A stretch of 64,000 nt of DNA from positions 620,001 through 684,000 of the forward strand of contig OZ252103.1 of assembly GCA_965248395.1 (NCBI GenBank), written 5' to 3'. The notes beneath the pieces are model-generated. The model was not told where the DNA came from and ran no database searches. It was given only the letters and a program-made list of their open reading frames with translations. Positions within the stretch are counted from its first letter, which is position 1, and each line of letters starts with the position of its first letter. Source of the stretch: JAAXHH01 sp965248395. Lineage in GTDB: Bacteria > JAAXHH01. The position numbers were made by a program, and so were the translations under genes. Of the stretch, positions 26,266-34,369 are shown piece after piece.

Positions 26266-26724
26266 TCAATCGGAACTGCGACGGAAGGTCATCAGGTTGC
26301 CGCTGGGAAAGTAAATCGTCAGTAGATCGTCCGCTATCTCGATGGTGCAGGGTTCGGCGGGCGCGTCGTCGGCGTCCGGCGTCCTCACCTTCATCGACAG
26401 GTCGCTGGCCTCAAAACCGTCGACCGCATGGCCGCCGGAGAGGTTGTACAGGTGCCGGAATGTCAGTTTATCCCCTTCCAACGTGTAGGTGCCCCCTTCT
26501 CCTGAGCCTCGCCGGGGTCCCTCGTCGGTCATGATGAAGAACAGGACCGACCAGTCCTTCTCCGTAAACGTGATCAGGCCGGTCACTTCGTGTACCGGTC
26601 CCGATTTGAGGCGATACGATTCCGGTTTCCACGAACCCCGGAGGTCGGGTGGCTCCGCAGCGGCGAGTGGAACGGCGCCCAGAAGCAGGAACGCGGCCAG
26701 TATGTATTGAACTGTAAAACGCAT
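26266..26724 (-). CDS. Small secreted protein, lipocalin-like, unknown function
   Basis: A 152-residue exported protein. The ATG at 26724 has AGGA six bases upstream; a GTG at 26736 is an alternative. Signal peptide: MRFTVQYILAAFLLLGAVPLAAAEPP, cleaved after AAA. The mature part starts DLRGSWKPESYRLKSG and alternates short beta strands with charged turns (LEGDKLTFRHLY, DDLLTIYFPSGNLMTF). This is the pattern of lipocalin-like proteins in which a GxW near the start closes the barrel. It is the last gene of a seven-gene minus run, eight bases after the dehydrogenase gene. Function unknown. Confidence 0.65.
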   Translation of the reverse strand: MRFTVQYILAAFLLLGAVPLAAAEPPDLRGSWKPESYRLKSGPVHEVTGLITFTEKDWSVLFFIMTDEGPRRGSGEGGTYTLEGDKLTFRHLYNLSGGHAVDGFEASDLSMKVRTPDADDAPAEPCTIEIADDLLTIYFPSGNLMTFRRSSD

Positions 26725-26732
26725 GGATGTCC

Positions 26733-27620
26733 TCACGATCTTCCGGCCGGGTCGACTCCCGACCGCTTTAAGTAATCCCCGATGTACTCGAGGAGGTCCG
26801 CCTGGGCGTTTCCCCGGTCCTGGAACCCCCTGAGCATTTCCTCGACCACCGGACTGATCTCCAGCGGGACGTCCAGCGTCCTGCCGAGTTCGACTGCCAG
26901 GTGCATGTCCTTCACCCCCAGGTCGGTGGCGGAATACAAGGGTTTGCCGTCCAGGAACCGCCCCAGGCTCCGTTCCATCATCCGGCTCTGGCCCATGCTC
27001 GGCCGGATGGCGTCGATCAGTTGTCGGGGGTCGATACCCGCCCGCGCGCCTAGGGCCATCCCCTCGCAGGCGCCAATGAAATTGATGAACATCATGAGGT
27101 TGTTCACCAGCTTGGTCACGATGCCGCTGCCGGTATTCCCCATGCGGACGACCGTGCCGCCCACGCAGCGCAGCAGGGGTTCGTACCGGTCGAATACCGC
27201 CTTGTCGCCGCCGACGAATACGGTCAGGGTGGCGTCCCTGGCGCCGAAAACGCCGCCGCTTACCGGGGCGTCGAGCACGTCGAATCCCCTCGATGCCCCT
27301 TCTTCGGCTATCCGCCGCGCGAGTCCCGGTTCGCCGGTGCTCGTGTCGATATAGACGGTTCCGGCAGAGAGACCGTTGAAGATACCGTCGTCACCGAAAA
27401 CTACATCCTCCACCGCGGCGGGTCCGGGTAGCGAGGTGATGACCGCGTCGCAGCCCATGGCCGTCTCACGGGGGGTCGAACCCCAGGAAGCCCCGGCTTC
27501 GAGCAGATTCGAGGCCTTGTCCGGGTAGGTGTCATGCACCCGCAGGGTGTGTCCGGTCCGCAGAAGGCTGGCGGCCATGGGATTGCCCATGTTGCCCAGC
27601 CCGATGAATCCCACGTTCAT
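26733..27620 (-). CDS. NAD(P)-dependent beta-hydroxyacid dehydrogenase (3-hydroxyisobutyrate dehydrogenase/GarR-like)
   Basis: A 295-residue oxidoreductase. The N-terminal Rossmann motif is VGFIGLGNMGNPMAASLL, with the substrate motif DAPVSGGVFGARDATLT around residue 118 and the catalytic Lys in GSGIVTKLVNNLMM around residue 170. The C-terminal all-helical half contains DLGVKDMHLAVELG. Family members oxidise 3-hydroxyisobutyrate, tartronate semialdehyde or similar beta-hydroxyacids. The frame is open far upstream, but that portion lies over the cupin gene in another frame, so the start is the ATG at 27620. It lies 8 bases after the cupin gene, in one operon with amidohydrolase and SDR genes. 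Confidence 0.88.
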   Translation of the reverse strand: MNVGFIGLGNMGNPMAASLLRTGHTLRVHDTYPDKASNLLEAGASWGSTPRETAMGCDAVITSLPGPAAVEDVVFGDDGIFNGLSAGTVYIDTSTGEPGLARRIAEEGASRGFDVLDAPVSGGVFGARDATLTVFVGGDKAVFDRYEPLLRCVGGTVVRMGNTGSGIVTKLVNNLMMFINFIGACEGMALGARAGIDPRQLIDAIRPSMGQSRMMERSLGRFLDGKPLYSATDLGVKDMHLAVELGRTLDVPLEISPVVEEMLRGFQDRGNAQADLLEYIGDYLKRSGVDPAGRS

Positions 27621-27628
27621 GGCCGGTC

Positions 27629-28015
27629 CTAACGCGTTTCGTCGACGGTCGGGAAATCGCCGGGGATAGTAATCTCGATGACTTCGAAGTCGTCGGAGAA
27701 CTCCATCAGCTCGTGCTTGACGCCGGGTGCCTGGTACCATGCGTCGCCCGCGGTTACCCGGATCTCGCCCACGTCCTCGAGGTCGATGCGCGCCCAGCCC
27801 TTGATCAGGTAGTTCATCTGGAACTCGAGGTCGTGGGAATGATACCCCATGGGGCCGTCGCAGGCCTGGTCGGCCCGGATGACATGGGCCATCACCCGGC
27901 CTTCCGTGGCGTCCTTCATGCCCAGGTCGCGATACACGAAATAGGGACGCAGTCCCTTGATCCATTGTGCGCCGCCCGCCTGGGCCGCGAATGATTTCGA
28001 CGTGTTTTCAGCCAT
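27629..28015 (-). CDS. Cupin-domain protein
   Basis: A 128-residue single-domain cupin. Motif 1 is GYHSHDLEFQMNYLIKGWARI with His residues and a Glu as likely metal ligands; motif 2 is GDAWYQAPGVKHELM with the last His. Small cupins serve as dioxygenases, isomerases or ligand-binding proteins and commonly sit in catabolic operons. An AAAGGAGAAG ribosome site precedes the ATG at 28015. It is 8 bases upstream of the dehydrogenase and 56 bases downstream of the SDR. The substrate is unknown, but it probably acts on an intermediate of the same pathway. Confidence 0.85.
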   Translation of the reverse strand: MAENTSKSFAAQAGGAQWIKGLRPYFVYRDLGMKDATEGRVMAHVIRADQACDGPMGYHSHDLEFQMNYLIKGWARIDLEDVGEIRVTAGDAWYQAPGVKHELMEFSDDFEVIEITIPGDFPTVDETR

Positions 28016-28071
28016 GGTCGCTTCTCCTTTGGTTTTGGAAGTGCTCTCTCCACTGTATTCGTCAGCGTGTT

Positions 28072-28860
28072 TCAGGGTGTGCCCCGCCGCCCGCCGCCAT
28101 CCATGTAGACGGCGGTTCCAAACACGTAAGAACAGGGTTCCGATACGAGAAAAGTCGCTACGGCGGCGATCTCCTCCGGTTCCGCAATGCGTCCGGCGGG
28201 AAGCCTTCCGCCGGCTTCGTGAAGCAGTTCCTCTACGTCGCGGCCCTGTTTATCCGCCTCCGCCTGCTGCACGTCCCGGGCTCTCTGGGTATTCGTCAGG
28301 CCGGGACAGATGGCGTTGACCAGGATGCCGTCACCGGAGACCGCGTCCGAAAGGGCCCGCGTGCAGTTCAGGACGGCGATGTTGGCCAGGCTCAGGGGGA
28401 TGTTGTCGCGGCCGGGGCTCGTCCCCGCGCTTCCGGCGATATGGACGATACGTCCCCACTGGTTTTCTTTCATGAAGGGAATCACGAGTTGCGACATCCG
28501 CAGGTAGCCGTGGGCCTTCAGCGCCAATCCGTCGTCGATCTGTTCAGCCGGAAGCGACAGGATGTCGCCTCCCCGCGCCGCGCCCGCGCAGTTGACGAGA
28601 ATATCGATGCCGCCGAAGGTGTCTGCGGCTTCCCGAACCACCCTGCGGCAGCCCTCCAGCGAGACCAGGTCGGCCGTGACCGCGTGTCCTTCGCCTCCCG
28701 CCGCGTTCACCTCGCGGACCACCTCGTCCAACAGGTCCCCGCTTCGGGCCGTGACGCATACGCGGGCGCCCTCCCGGGCCAGGGCCGCCGCGCAGCATCG
28801 TCCGATGCCCCGGCTGCCGCCGGTTACAATCGCCCTCTTTCCACGCAGCTTCAGGTCCAT
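28072..28860 (-). CDS. SDR-family protein lacking the usual catalytic Tyr and Lys
   Basis: A 262-residue Rossmann-fold protein starting at the ATG at 28860 (MDLKLRGKR). The cofactor site TGGSRGIG and the structural NCAGAARGG (usual NNAG) are normal, and the catalytic Ser is present in IAGSAGT. Where family members have YxxxK, this one reads NIPLSLANIAVLNCTRAL: Leu and Asn stand in for Tyr and Lys. I checked this against the DNA (CTG AGC CTG GCC AAC). Some SDR subfamilies with ANAAL-like sequence at this place share the loss. Either the chemistry differs or the protein is a binding or isomerase homologue. It lies in the 26-33 kb operon between amidohydrolase and cupin. Confidence 0.88.
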   Translation of the reverse strand: MDLKLRGKRAIVTGGSRGIGRCCAAALAREGARVCVTARSGDLLDEVVREVNAAGGEGHAVTADLVSLEGCRRVVREAADTFGGIDILVNCAGAARGGDILSLPAEQIDDGLALKAHGYLRMSQLVIPFMKENQWGRIVHIAGSAGTSPGRDNIPLSLANIAVLNCTRALSDAVSGDGILVNAICPGLTNTQRARDVQQAEADKQGRDVEELLHEAGGRLPAGRIAEPEEIAAVATFLVSEPCSYVFGTAVYMDGGGRRGTP

Positions 28861-28906
28861 GGTTTCAAATTCCCCGGTCGGTTGTATCCACCGTGACGCG
28901 GTCCGA

Positions 28907-29890
28907 TCACAGGCCGAGCAGCCGGATGGCGTTTCCCCCAAGAATCGCGGCGCGGTCACCTTCGGACAGATCCATCGAATTTATACTTTCGATCATCATC
29001 GGTATGCTGCCGATCTGGTGGGGATAGTCGCTCCCGGCCAGAATGCGATCGGCGCCGGCGAACCGCACGGCGAAGTTAAGCGCGTCCACGTCGAAGTTGA
29101 CCGTGTCGTAGTAGAACTGGTTTTTCAAGTATACGGTGGGATGGGTCTCCAGGTTGGCGCGGCACTGTGGAAACGCCTCGTAGCACCGGTCGAATCGCTC
29201 GGCGAGATAGGGCACGGCGCCGCCCAGGTGGCCCAGCACCCAGCGTATGTTAGGAAAACGCGCCACCACGCCGCTGAAGAGGAGGCTGGCCGTGGCCAGG
29301 GTCGTGTCCATCAGGAAACCTACTGCCGGCATGAGCATGTAGTCCTTCATGGCCTCCACGCCCAGGGGAAAGGTGGGGTGGATGAAAACCACCATGTTGC
29401 CGCCGTCCGCCACCTCGTACATGGGCCAGAAACGCGGATCGCTCAGGGCCACGCCGTTGGCGTTGCTGTACACGCACGCCCCTTTCAAGCCCAGCGAACC
29501 GACGGCCCGTTCCAGTTCGGCGGCGCAGGCCTCCGGTTTGTTGAGCGGCAGGGTGGCCAGGGCCGGAAAACGTGCCGGATATTCGCGCTGAATGTCGGCG
29601 AAGTGGTCGTTGACCTTGCTGCTCAGTTCCGCGGATCGTTCCGGCGTCTCGATCAGCGTGCCCGGCGCCGTGAAGGTGACGATCTGTGTGTCGATCCCCG
29701 CGTCGTCGATTACCTCCAGCCGCACGTCCATGAGCCGGTGGCCGGGTACCAGGATGTTGTAGTCGCCCGGGGAGTGCAGGACGGGATTGCCGTCCTCGTC
29801 GTCGGTTACCGTGTACGCGCTCGGACCCTTCCTAATCTCATCGACGTATTGGGGAGGATAAACGTGGTTGTGAAAATCGACAATGGGCAT
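28907..29890 (-). CDS. Amidohydrolase 2 family protein (ACMSD / gamma-resorcylate decarboxylase-like)
   Basis: A 327-residue TIM-barrel metal enzyme. The start at 29890 gives MPIVDFHNHVYPP, with the HxH metal site directly at the N-terminus. Other expected ligands are seen in VVFIHPTFPLG, VLGHLGGAVPYLAERFD and LAGSDYPHQIG. This set matches the amidohydrolase_2 family, whose members mostly decarboxylate aromatic or muconate-type acids or hydrolyse lactones. The 44 residues encoded upstream in the same frame are not family-like. It lies 46 bases before the SDR and 31 bases after the M14 peptidase. An aromatic-acid or lactone substrate is likely but not proven. Confidence 0.88.
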   Translation of the reverse strand: MPIVDFHNHVYPPQYVDEIRKGPSAYTVTDDEDGNPVLHSPGDYNILVPGHRLMDVRLEVIDDAGIDTQIVTFTAPGTLIETPERSAELSSKVNDHFADIQREYPARFPALATLPLNKPEACAAELERAVGSLGLKGACVYSNANGVALSDPRFWPMYEVADGGNMVVFIHPTFPLGVEAMKDYMLMPAVGFLMDTTLATASLLFSGVVARFPNIRWVLGHLGGAVPYLAERFDRCYEAFPQCRANLETHPTVYLKNQFYYDTVNFDVDALNFAVRFAGADRILAGSDYPHQIGSIPMMIESINSMDLSEGDRAAILGGNAIRLLGL

Positions 29891-29921
29891 GGTGTGATCC
29901 TCTTCGATCCTTTCGTAAGAA

Positions 29922-32468
29922 TCAGTTTCCGTGCAGTGCGTTGAAGAGCAGTTTGAAAGCGCCGTGCGTCTGGTTCCGGAAATTGACCTGGAATCCGTAG
30001 AGTACGATCCGTCCCTTGCCATGGCGCAGGCTGATCATGGCGGGTTTGCCCGCGAGATGTTCTTCGCCGATCAGCCACCCGCTTTCCAGCACGTCTTCGC
30101 TGAGGTAGGTGGCGACCACCTCGTATCGGTCGTTGAAATGGGTGGGATTCACCGAAAACACCGGACTGTTGCGGTGCATGACCAGGGCCTGGTCATGCAT
30201 GCCGTACCCGAGCCGGTGGGTGTTGTCGACCCGTATGCGCAGCATGGAACCGGGGCAGTAGAAGGTGCTTGTGGGCAGGCCGGCTGCCACGTCCGTGATC
30301 TGCAGGCCAAACTTCTCGATGGGAAGCTGACCCGCCCGGTTGACGGCCACGAGCGTGCCGCCCTTATCCACGAAGGCGCCGATTGCCTCGAATTCCGAAT
30401 CGCCCAGGCCGCTGCGGTACTTTTCGGGCTGGGGCACGGTCCCCAGGCGGCTTTCGATCTCCTTCTCCGTGCCGGCCATCATGTCCATCGTGTCGTCGGG
30501 CAGGATGAATACGTCGCAGAGGTCGTGGAGATCTTCTTGGATATCGGTGTCCCGCACGGTGCGATAGGAAAAGCCCGACTGCTCCAGCGTCAAGCGGGTC
30601 CAGCCTTCGGCCATGTTGCCGCCCCAGTACCGCTGGTACATGGCAATGCGCGAGGGCTTGACGGGTTCGCCGTCCGTCGGTTCTTCGAGACGGAAGACCG
30701 TGGTGCCGGTATCCCGTACGATCTCCTCCGCCCGTTCCTGCTCGACGCCGCTGACGATGAAGGCGCCCGCCGGCATGCCGCGGCCGCCCACCGAAAGGGG
30801 TCCGGCGGTCCGGTTGACCGTCGCGCCCGTCGCCAGTAGCGCGTTGACTGCACTGAAAGAGGCGTTATGCCGGGGATCGACGGCCATGCCGTGCTCGCCG
30901 TCGCCAGTGATCGCGCCGTTCGCCGGTACGGGTTCGGTCACCGGGTCCAGGTTCAATGCTCCCTCCGCCAGGGCCGAGTGAGTTACGTCGGCCGGCTCCA
31001 CCCTGACTCCCATCATTTCCGACAGCGTATCCGTCACCGTGTCGAAGGGACGGGCGGGCGAACCGTCGTCGCGCCGTGCCCAGGCGTCGTCCTGCCAGAA
31101 AGTCCGCTCAAGCAGCGTTTTGACCACGCCGCGTTTGGGCTGGGCGTTGGAGATGAAATACGTACCCGCGGGATAGACCCGGTTACCCACGGTAGCCCGG
31201 GTCCGGGTACGCTGTATGTCGATACCCTGGCGGAGCAGGATGTTCACCAGCGCGGTCACGGTGAGCGGATCGTGCTGATCCGGACGAATGAAGAAACCCG
31301 CCGATTCATCCTCCTGGCCTCTTTGGGTCTGGTGCAGAGCTTTCTGCACAGCGTTCCGCAGCACCGTTTCCCGGCACCGGGCCGCGATGTCCATGAGTCC
31401 CGTGGCGGCGACGAGTTGCTGTTCCACCATGTCGCGCAACCGCCACCATCCGCCCGGCCAGGGATTGGGGAAGTTGGTCTGCGGCTTGTAGTGCGGCAGC
31501 GTGTGGAGGATGCTCCCGCCGTCACCACCGAGCTGGTGCGGATGAACGTAGAGAGGACTGGCCAGCTTCGCCTGGGCCGTTTCGGTCAACAGGCTGGCGA
31601 TGTTGTGGTAGTTGCCGAGCCAGTGAAAACCCATGTGGTACCACGCCGGGAACATGGCGCCGCTGATGACGCCCTGCTTACCCGCTTCCTCGAGTTTGTA
31701 GACCATGTGGGCGCCGTACCAGTTGATCTCGCGCCATATGAGCGGATCGGCGTGAGGGTGGATGGGTTCGCAGTAGGGGCAGACGAACAGACGGGGCTGG
31801 TAACCGCCCATCTCGTGGTGGTCCTGGAAGACATGGGGATGCCAGTCCTGGAACATGATTCTGGCCATGTACCTGGATTCCACCAGGTTCAGCATGAAGG
31901 CGTCGCGGTTGTTGTCGTGGCCGCAGTACTTGTGATACAGCCAGGGGAGATCACAACCTTCGTAGGGCGTGCCCAGATGCTCGTTGTACCAGTCGGTCAC
32001 CATGATCTGGCCATCGGGATTAAAACAGGGGATCATCAGGAAGATGACGTTTTCAAGGATGTTTCTCGTGGCTTCATCCTCGTCTGTTACCAGGTTGTAA
32101 GCGAGCTGAGGCGCCATCTGAGTAGCTGCGATTTCGTTGGCATGGAGGCTCATGGACTGGCAGACGATGACCTTTCCCTTGCTTACCAGGCCTTCGATCG
32201 CGTCGTCTGAAAGGCCCCTTGGATCGGAAATGCGCCCGTTGACCTCCCGGAGTTCCTCCAGGTTGGCCAGGTTGTCCGCCGAGGTGATGATGGCCAGCAG
32301 GAAGGGATTGTTCTCCGTCGTGGGACCCAGGTTGACCACGCGAATGTTCTCACTCTGCTGGTTCAGCAGGTAGAAATACTCCGTGATGCGGTCCCATCGG
32401 GCCATCTTGTAGTCGTCGCCGGGTCGAAAGCCAAAGAAAGATTCCGGACTCTGAACGCGGTCGCCCAT
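29922..32468 (-). CDS. M14-family zinc carboxypeptidase, large form without signal peptide
   Basis: An 848-residue protein. The N-terminal third is an M14 metallopeptidase: SLHANEIAATQMAP gives the HxxE zinc pair (His-Ala-Asn-Glu) and FQDWHPHVFQDHHEMGG gives a His-rich region where the third zinc ligand should lie. The middle and C-terminal parts (residues ~380-848) resemble the alpha/beta extension of large Gemmatimonadota/Latescibacteria M14 proteins, ending in a beta-rich region (GKGRIVLYGFQVNFRNQ). An AGGAG ribosome site lies 7 bases before the ATG at 32468. There is no signal peptide, which is unusual because related large forms are secreted. The substrate may be a peptide or an amide conjugate. 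Confidence 0.82.
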   Translation of the reverse strand: MGDRVQSPESFFGFRPGDDYKMARWDRITEYFYLLNQQSENIRVVNLGPTTENNPFLLAIITSADNLANLEELREVNGRISDPRGLSDDAIEGLVSKGKVIVCQSMSLHANEIAATQMAPQLAYNLVTDEDEATRNILENVIFLMIPCFNPDGQIMVTDWYNEHLGTPYEGCDLPWLYHKYCGHDNNRDAFMLNLVESRYMARIMFQDWHPHVFQDHHEMGGYQPRLFVCPYCEPIHPHADPLIWREINWYGAHMVYKLEEAGKQGVISGAMFPAWYHMGFHWLGNYHNIASLLTETAQAKLASPLYVHPHQLGGDGGSILHTLPHYKPQTNFPNPWPGGWWRLRDMVEQQLVAATGLMDIAARCRETVLRNAVQKALHQTQRGQEDESAGFFIRPDQHDPLTVTALVNILLRQGIDIQRTRTRATVGNRVYPAGTYFISNAQPKRGVVKTLLERTFWQDDAWARRDDGSPARPFDTVTDTLSEMMGVRVEPADVTHSALAEGALNLDPVTEPVPANGAITGDGEHGMAVDPRHNASFSAVNALLATGATVNRTAGPLSVGGRGMPAGAFIVSGVEQERAEEIVRDTGTTVFRLEEPTDGEPVKPSRIAMYQRYWGGNMAEGWTRLTLEQSGFSYRTVRDTDIQEDLHDLCDVFILPDDTMDMMAGTEKEIESRLGTVPQPEKYRSGLGDSEFEAIGAFVDKGGTLVAVNRAGQLPIEKFGLQITDVAAGLPTSTFYCPGSMLRIRVDNTHRLGYGMHDQALVMHRNSPVFSVNPTHFNDRYEVVATYLSEDVLESGWLIGEEHLAGKPAMISLRHGKGRIVLYGFQVNFRNQTHGAFKLLFNALHGN

Positions 32469-32492
32469 GAAACGCTCCTGTCAGTGGTTGCC

Positions 32493-33119
32493 TTACCTGG
32501 TTTTTCTCTCTACCCTGGTGATCATGACCGGTGGCGCGAGGCGCTGGTTCTCGCGGGGGGACATCTGGATCTTACGGATCACGTCCATGCCCAGGGACAC
32601 GCGGCCGAAGGCGGCGAATCCCTGCCCGTCCGGGTTGCGTTTGCCTCCGAAATCCAGCTCCGGCTGATCGCCGATGCAGAAGAAGAACCCCGAAGTCGCG
32701 GTGTCCGGTCCCATGCGCGCCATGGAGATGGCGCCGTCGACGTGCTGGAGCCCGGTCATGGAAGTGCGTTCGAGCGGAATCGGATCAAATCCGCTGTTGG
32801 GCGGATAGTTGTCATCCCGGTAATCCGGGTTTACGGCACCTTGTATGACCTCGATCTTCACGTCGTTGTTCAGCTGGTTGTCCATGGTCACCGTCCGGTG
32901 GAACACCCCGCCGTTGTATTGTCCCGCGTCCACGTACCGCATGAAATTCGACACGGTAACCGGTGCGCGCGCCGGGTCCACCACAACTTCGACGATGCCC
33001 GCTTCCGTGGTCATCTCTATGGTGATTCCTTCCTCCTGGGCGTGAGCCGGTACGCAAAAGAGACCGCTTACAAGCAGTCCGGTCAGGGTGCGTCTCAGTA
33101 TCGTTCCCAATTTCTTCAT
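32493..33119 (-). CDS. Periplasmic cyclophilin-type peptidyl-prolyl cis-trans isomerase
   Basis: A 208-residue exported prolyl isomerase. The ATG at 33119 opens a signal peptide (MKKLGTILRRTLTGLLVSG, cleaved after AHA-Q). The cyclophilin core shows ITIEMTTEAGIVEVVVDP, NFMRYVDAGQYNGGVFHR (active-site Arg) and GFAAFGRVSLGMDVI. Between FHR and IQGAV there is an insert of about a dozen residues (TVTMDNQLNNDVKIEV) where small bacterial cyclophilins have a short loop. It helps fold envelope proteins. It is the first gene of the seven-gene minus run, 24 bases before the M14 gene. Confidence 0.9.
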   Translation of the reverse strand: MKKLGTILRRTLTGLLVSGLFCVPAHAQEEGITIEMTTEAGIVEVVVDPARAPVTVSNFMRYVDAGQYNGGVFHRTVTMDNQLNNDVKIEVIQGAVNPDYRDDNYPPNSGFDPIPLERTSMTGLQHVDGAISMARMGPDTATSGFFFCIGDQPELDFGGKRNPDGQGFAAFGRVSLGMDVIRKIQMSPRENQRLAPPVMITRVERKTR

Positions 33120-33454
33120 GTACTTGCTCCCCGTACGATCAACGCCGTGCCGGGCAGGCCGTGTCGGTCCGGCCGGATGACCGCTGGATGAACCCCGTCG
33201 CGTGTGTGTTGAAAAAGTCACGGATAACCGGTTCGTCCGACAGGCGGGACGAACCTAAAAACGTAAGGGATGATGAATCCGTGACGGGTCCCTGTCAAGC
33301 GTTTTGTGGGGCCATCTGGCAGGGCCGCAGGGCCTCATCGATATGTCCAAAACACCTTGACAGTGTCGTTGAGGCGGTGGAACTTATGGGCATTAGCCGG
33401 ACTGCAAGTTCGAGGCCGGACCGACCTCCAGGTAAGATCCCGCGACAATCTGCC

Positions 33455-34324
33455 ATGAACGGTCAATTTGGACAAATCGTACACCGGTTCGGACGATTTA
33501 TGGACCGGTTCGAGGCCGATGAACTGGTCCCCCACCCACTCAAACGGTTCTCGCGCCGTTTCCTCGGCGCCGGGATCTGGACCGCGGCTTTCATTCATTT
33601 CTTCGCCGTCGGCGGGGTTTACATCTATAGCCAGATCGATTTCGAACCCATGGTGGAAATCGAGATCATGCCCTATCCCGCCCATCTGATCGACATCATT
33701 GACCCGAACAGGCTGGTCACGGCAGAACGTGGCGGAGGCCGTCCCGGCCGGCTCGAGCCCCCGGAAGATCCAGGGGACGATATCATGAGCAAGGGCGTTC
33801 CCGTTCCCGTGGTCGTGGGTATACCCGAGCCGATCGACGACAGCCTGATAGCCGAAGAGCACGAGATCGCCTCCCAGGAAGAGATGGAGACCGCCGTGGC
33901 TGTCGCGCTGGACACCGAGGACGAATCGAGCGATGAGGCAGGCATGGGAGGCTCCGGTGTCGTGGGATCCTCCGAGGCGGGAAGCGGTAGCGGCGGCGCG
34001 GGCGGGGGCATGGGTGACGGTTCGGACGGCACTTGGCGCTTCGACACGCCGCCGATACCGAGACGTATCAACATGAGCATCTCCCGGAAAGAGATCCCCA
34101 GGAAACTCAGGCACGTGAAGGACAGCATCGTCCGATTTCAGCTGCTGATCAACGAATTGGGTGAGGTCGTGGACGCGAGCATGCTCGAATCGACCGGATA
34201 CGACGAAATAGACGAACTCCTCCTCGCGAAGATACTCGCTTCCCGGTATCATCCCGCCACGCTGAAAGGCCGGTCGGTCAAGGCGTGGATCGCCGTGGGC
34301 TACGGCTACAAGTTAGGCAGATAA
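33455..34324 (+). CDS. TonB-like energy transducer protein
   Basis: A 289-residue envelope protein. A cytoplasmic basic start (MNGQFGQIVHRFGRFMDRF) precedes one inner-membrane helix (GIWTAAFIHFFAVGGVYIY, residues ~47-65). A Pro/Glu/Asp-rich stretch and a Gly/Ser run (residues ~165-190) would span the periplasm, followed by a TonB C-terminal domain (VRFQLLINELGEVVDASMLE to ASRYHPATLKGRSVKAWIAV). TonB passes the proton-motive energy of ExbB/ExbD to outer-membrane receptors. No exbB, exbD or receptor gene is nearby, and the energy-coupling helix lacks the classical SHLS motif. The frame is open upstream, but that portion is not protein-like. Confidence 0.72.
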   Translation: MNGQFGQIVHRFGRFMDRFEADELVPHPLKRFSRRFLGAGIWTAAFIHFFAVGGVYIYSQIDFEPMVEIEIMPYPAHLIDIIDPNRLVTAERGGGRPGRLEPPEDPGDDIMSKGVPVPVVVGIPEPIDDSLIAEEHEIASQEEMETAVAVALDTEDESSDEAGMGGSGVVGSSEAGSGSGGAGGGMGDGSDGTWRFDTPPIPRRINMSISRKEIPRKLRHVKDSIVRFQLLINELGEVVDASMLESTGYDEIDELLLAKILASRYHPATLKGRSVKAWIAVGYGYKLGR

Positions 34325-34369
34325 CCTCGTCGCCTTCGGGCGTATACTCCCCTGGCAGACAGGGAATCC

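Noticed and set aside
33335..34252. A 305-codon minus-strand frame opposite the TonB-like gene
   Set aside because: No domain, His/Asp-rich antisense pattern; the plus frame has a membrane helix and a TonB C-terminal domain.
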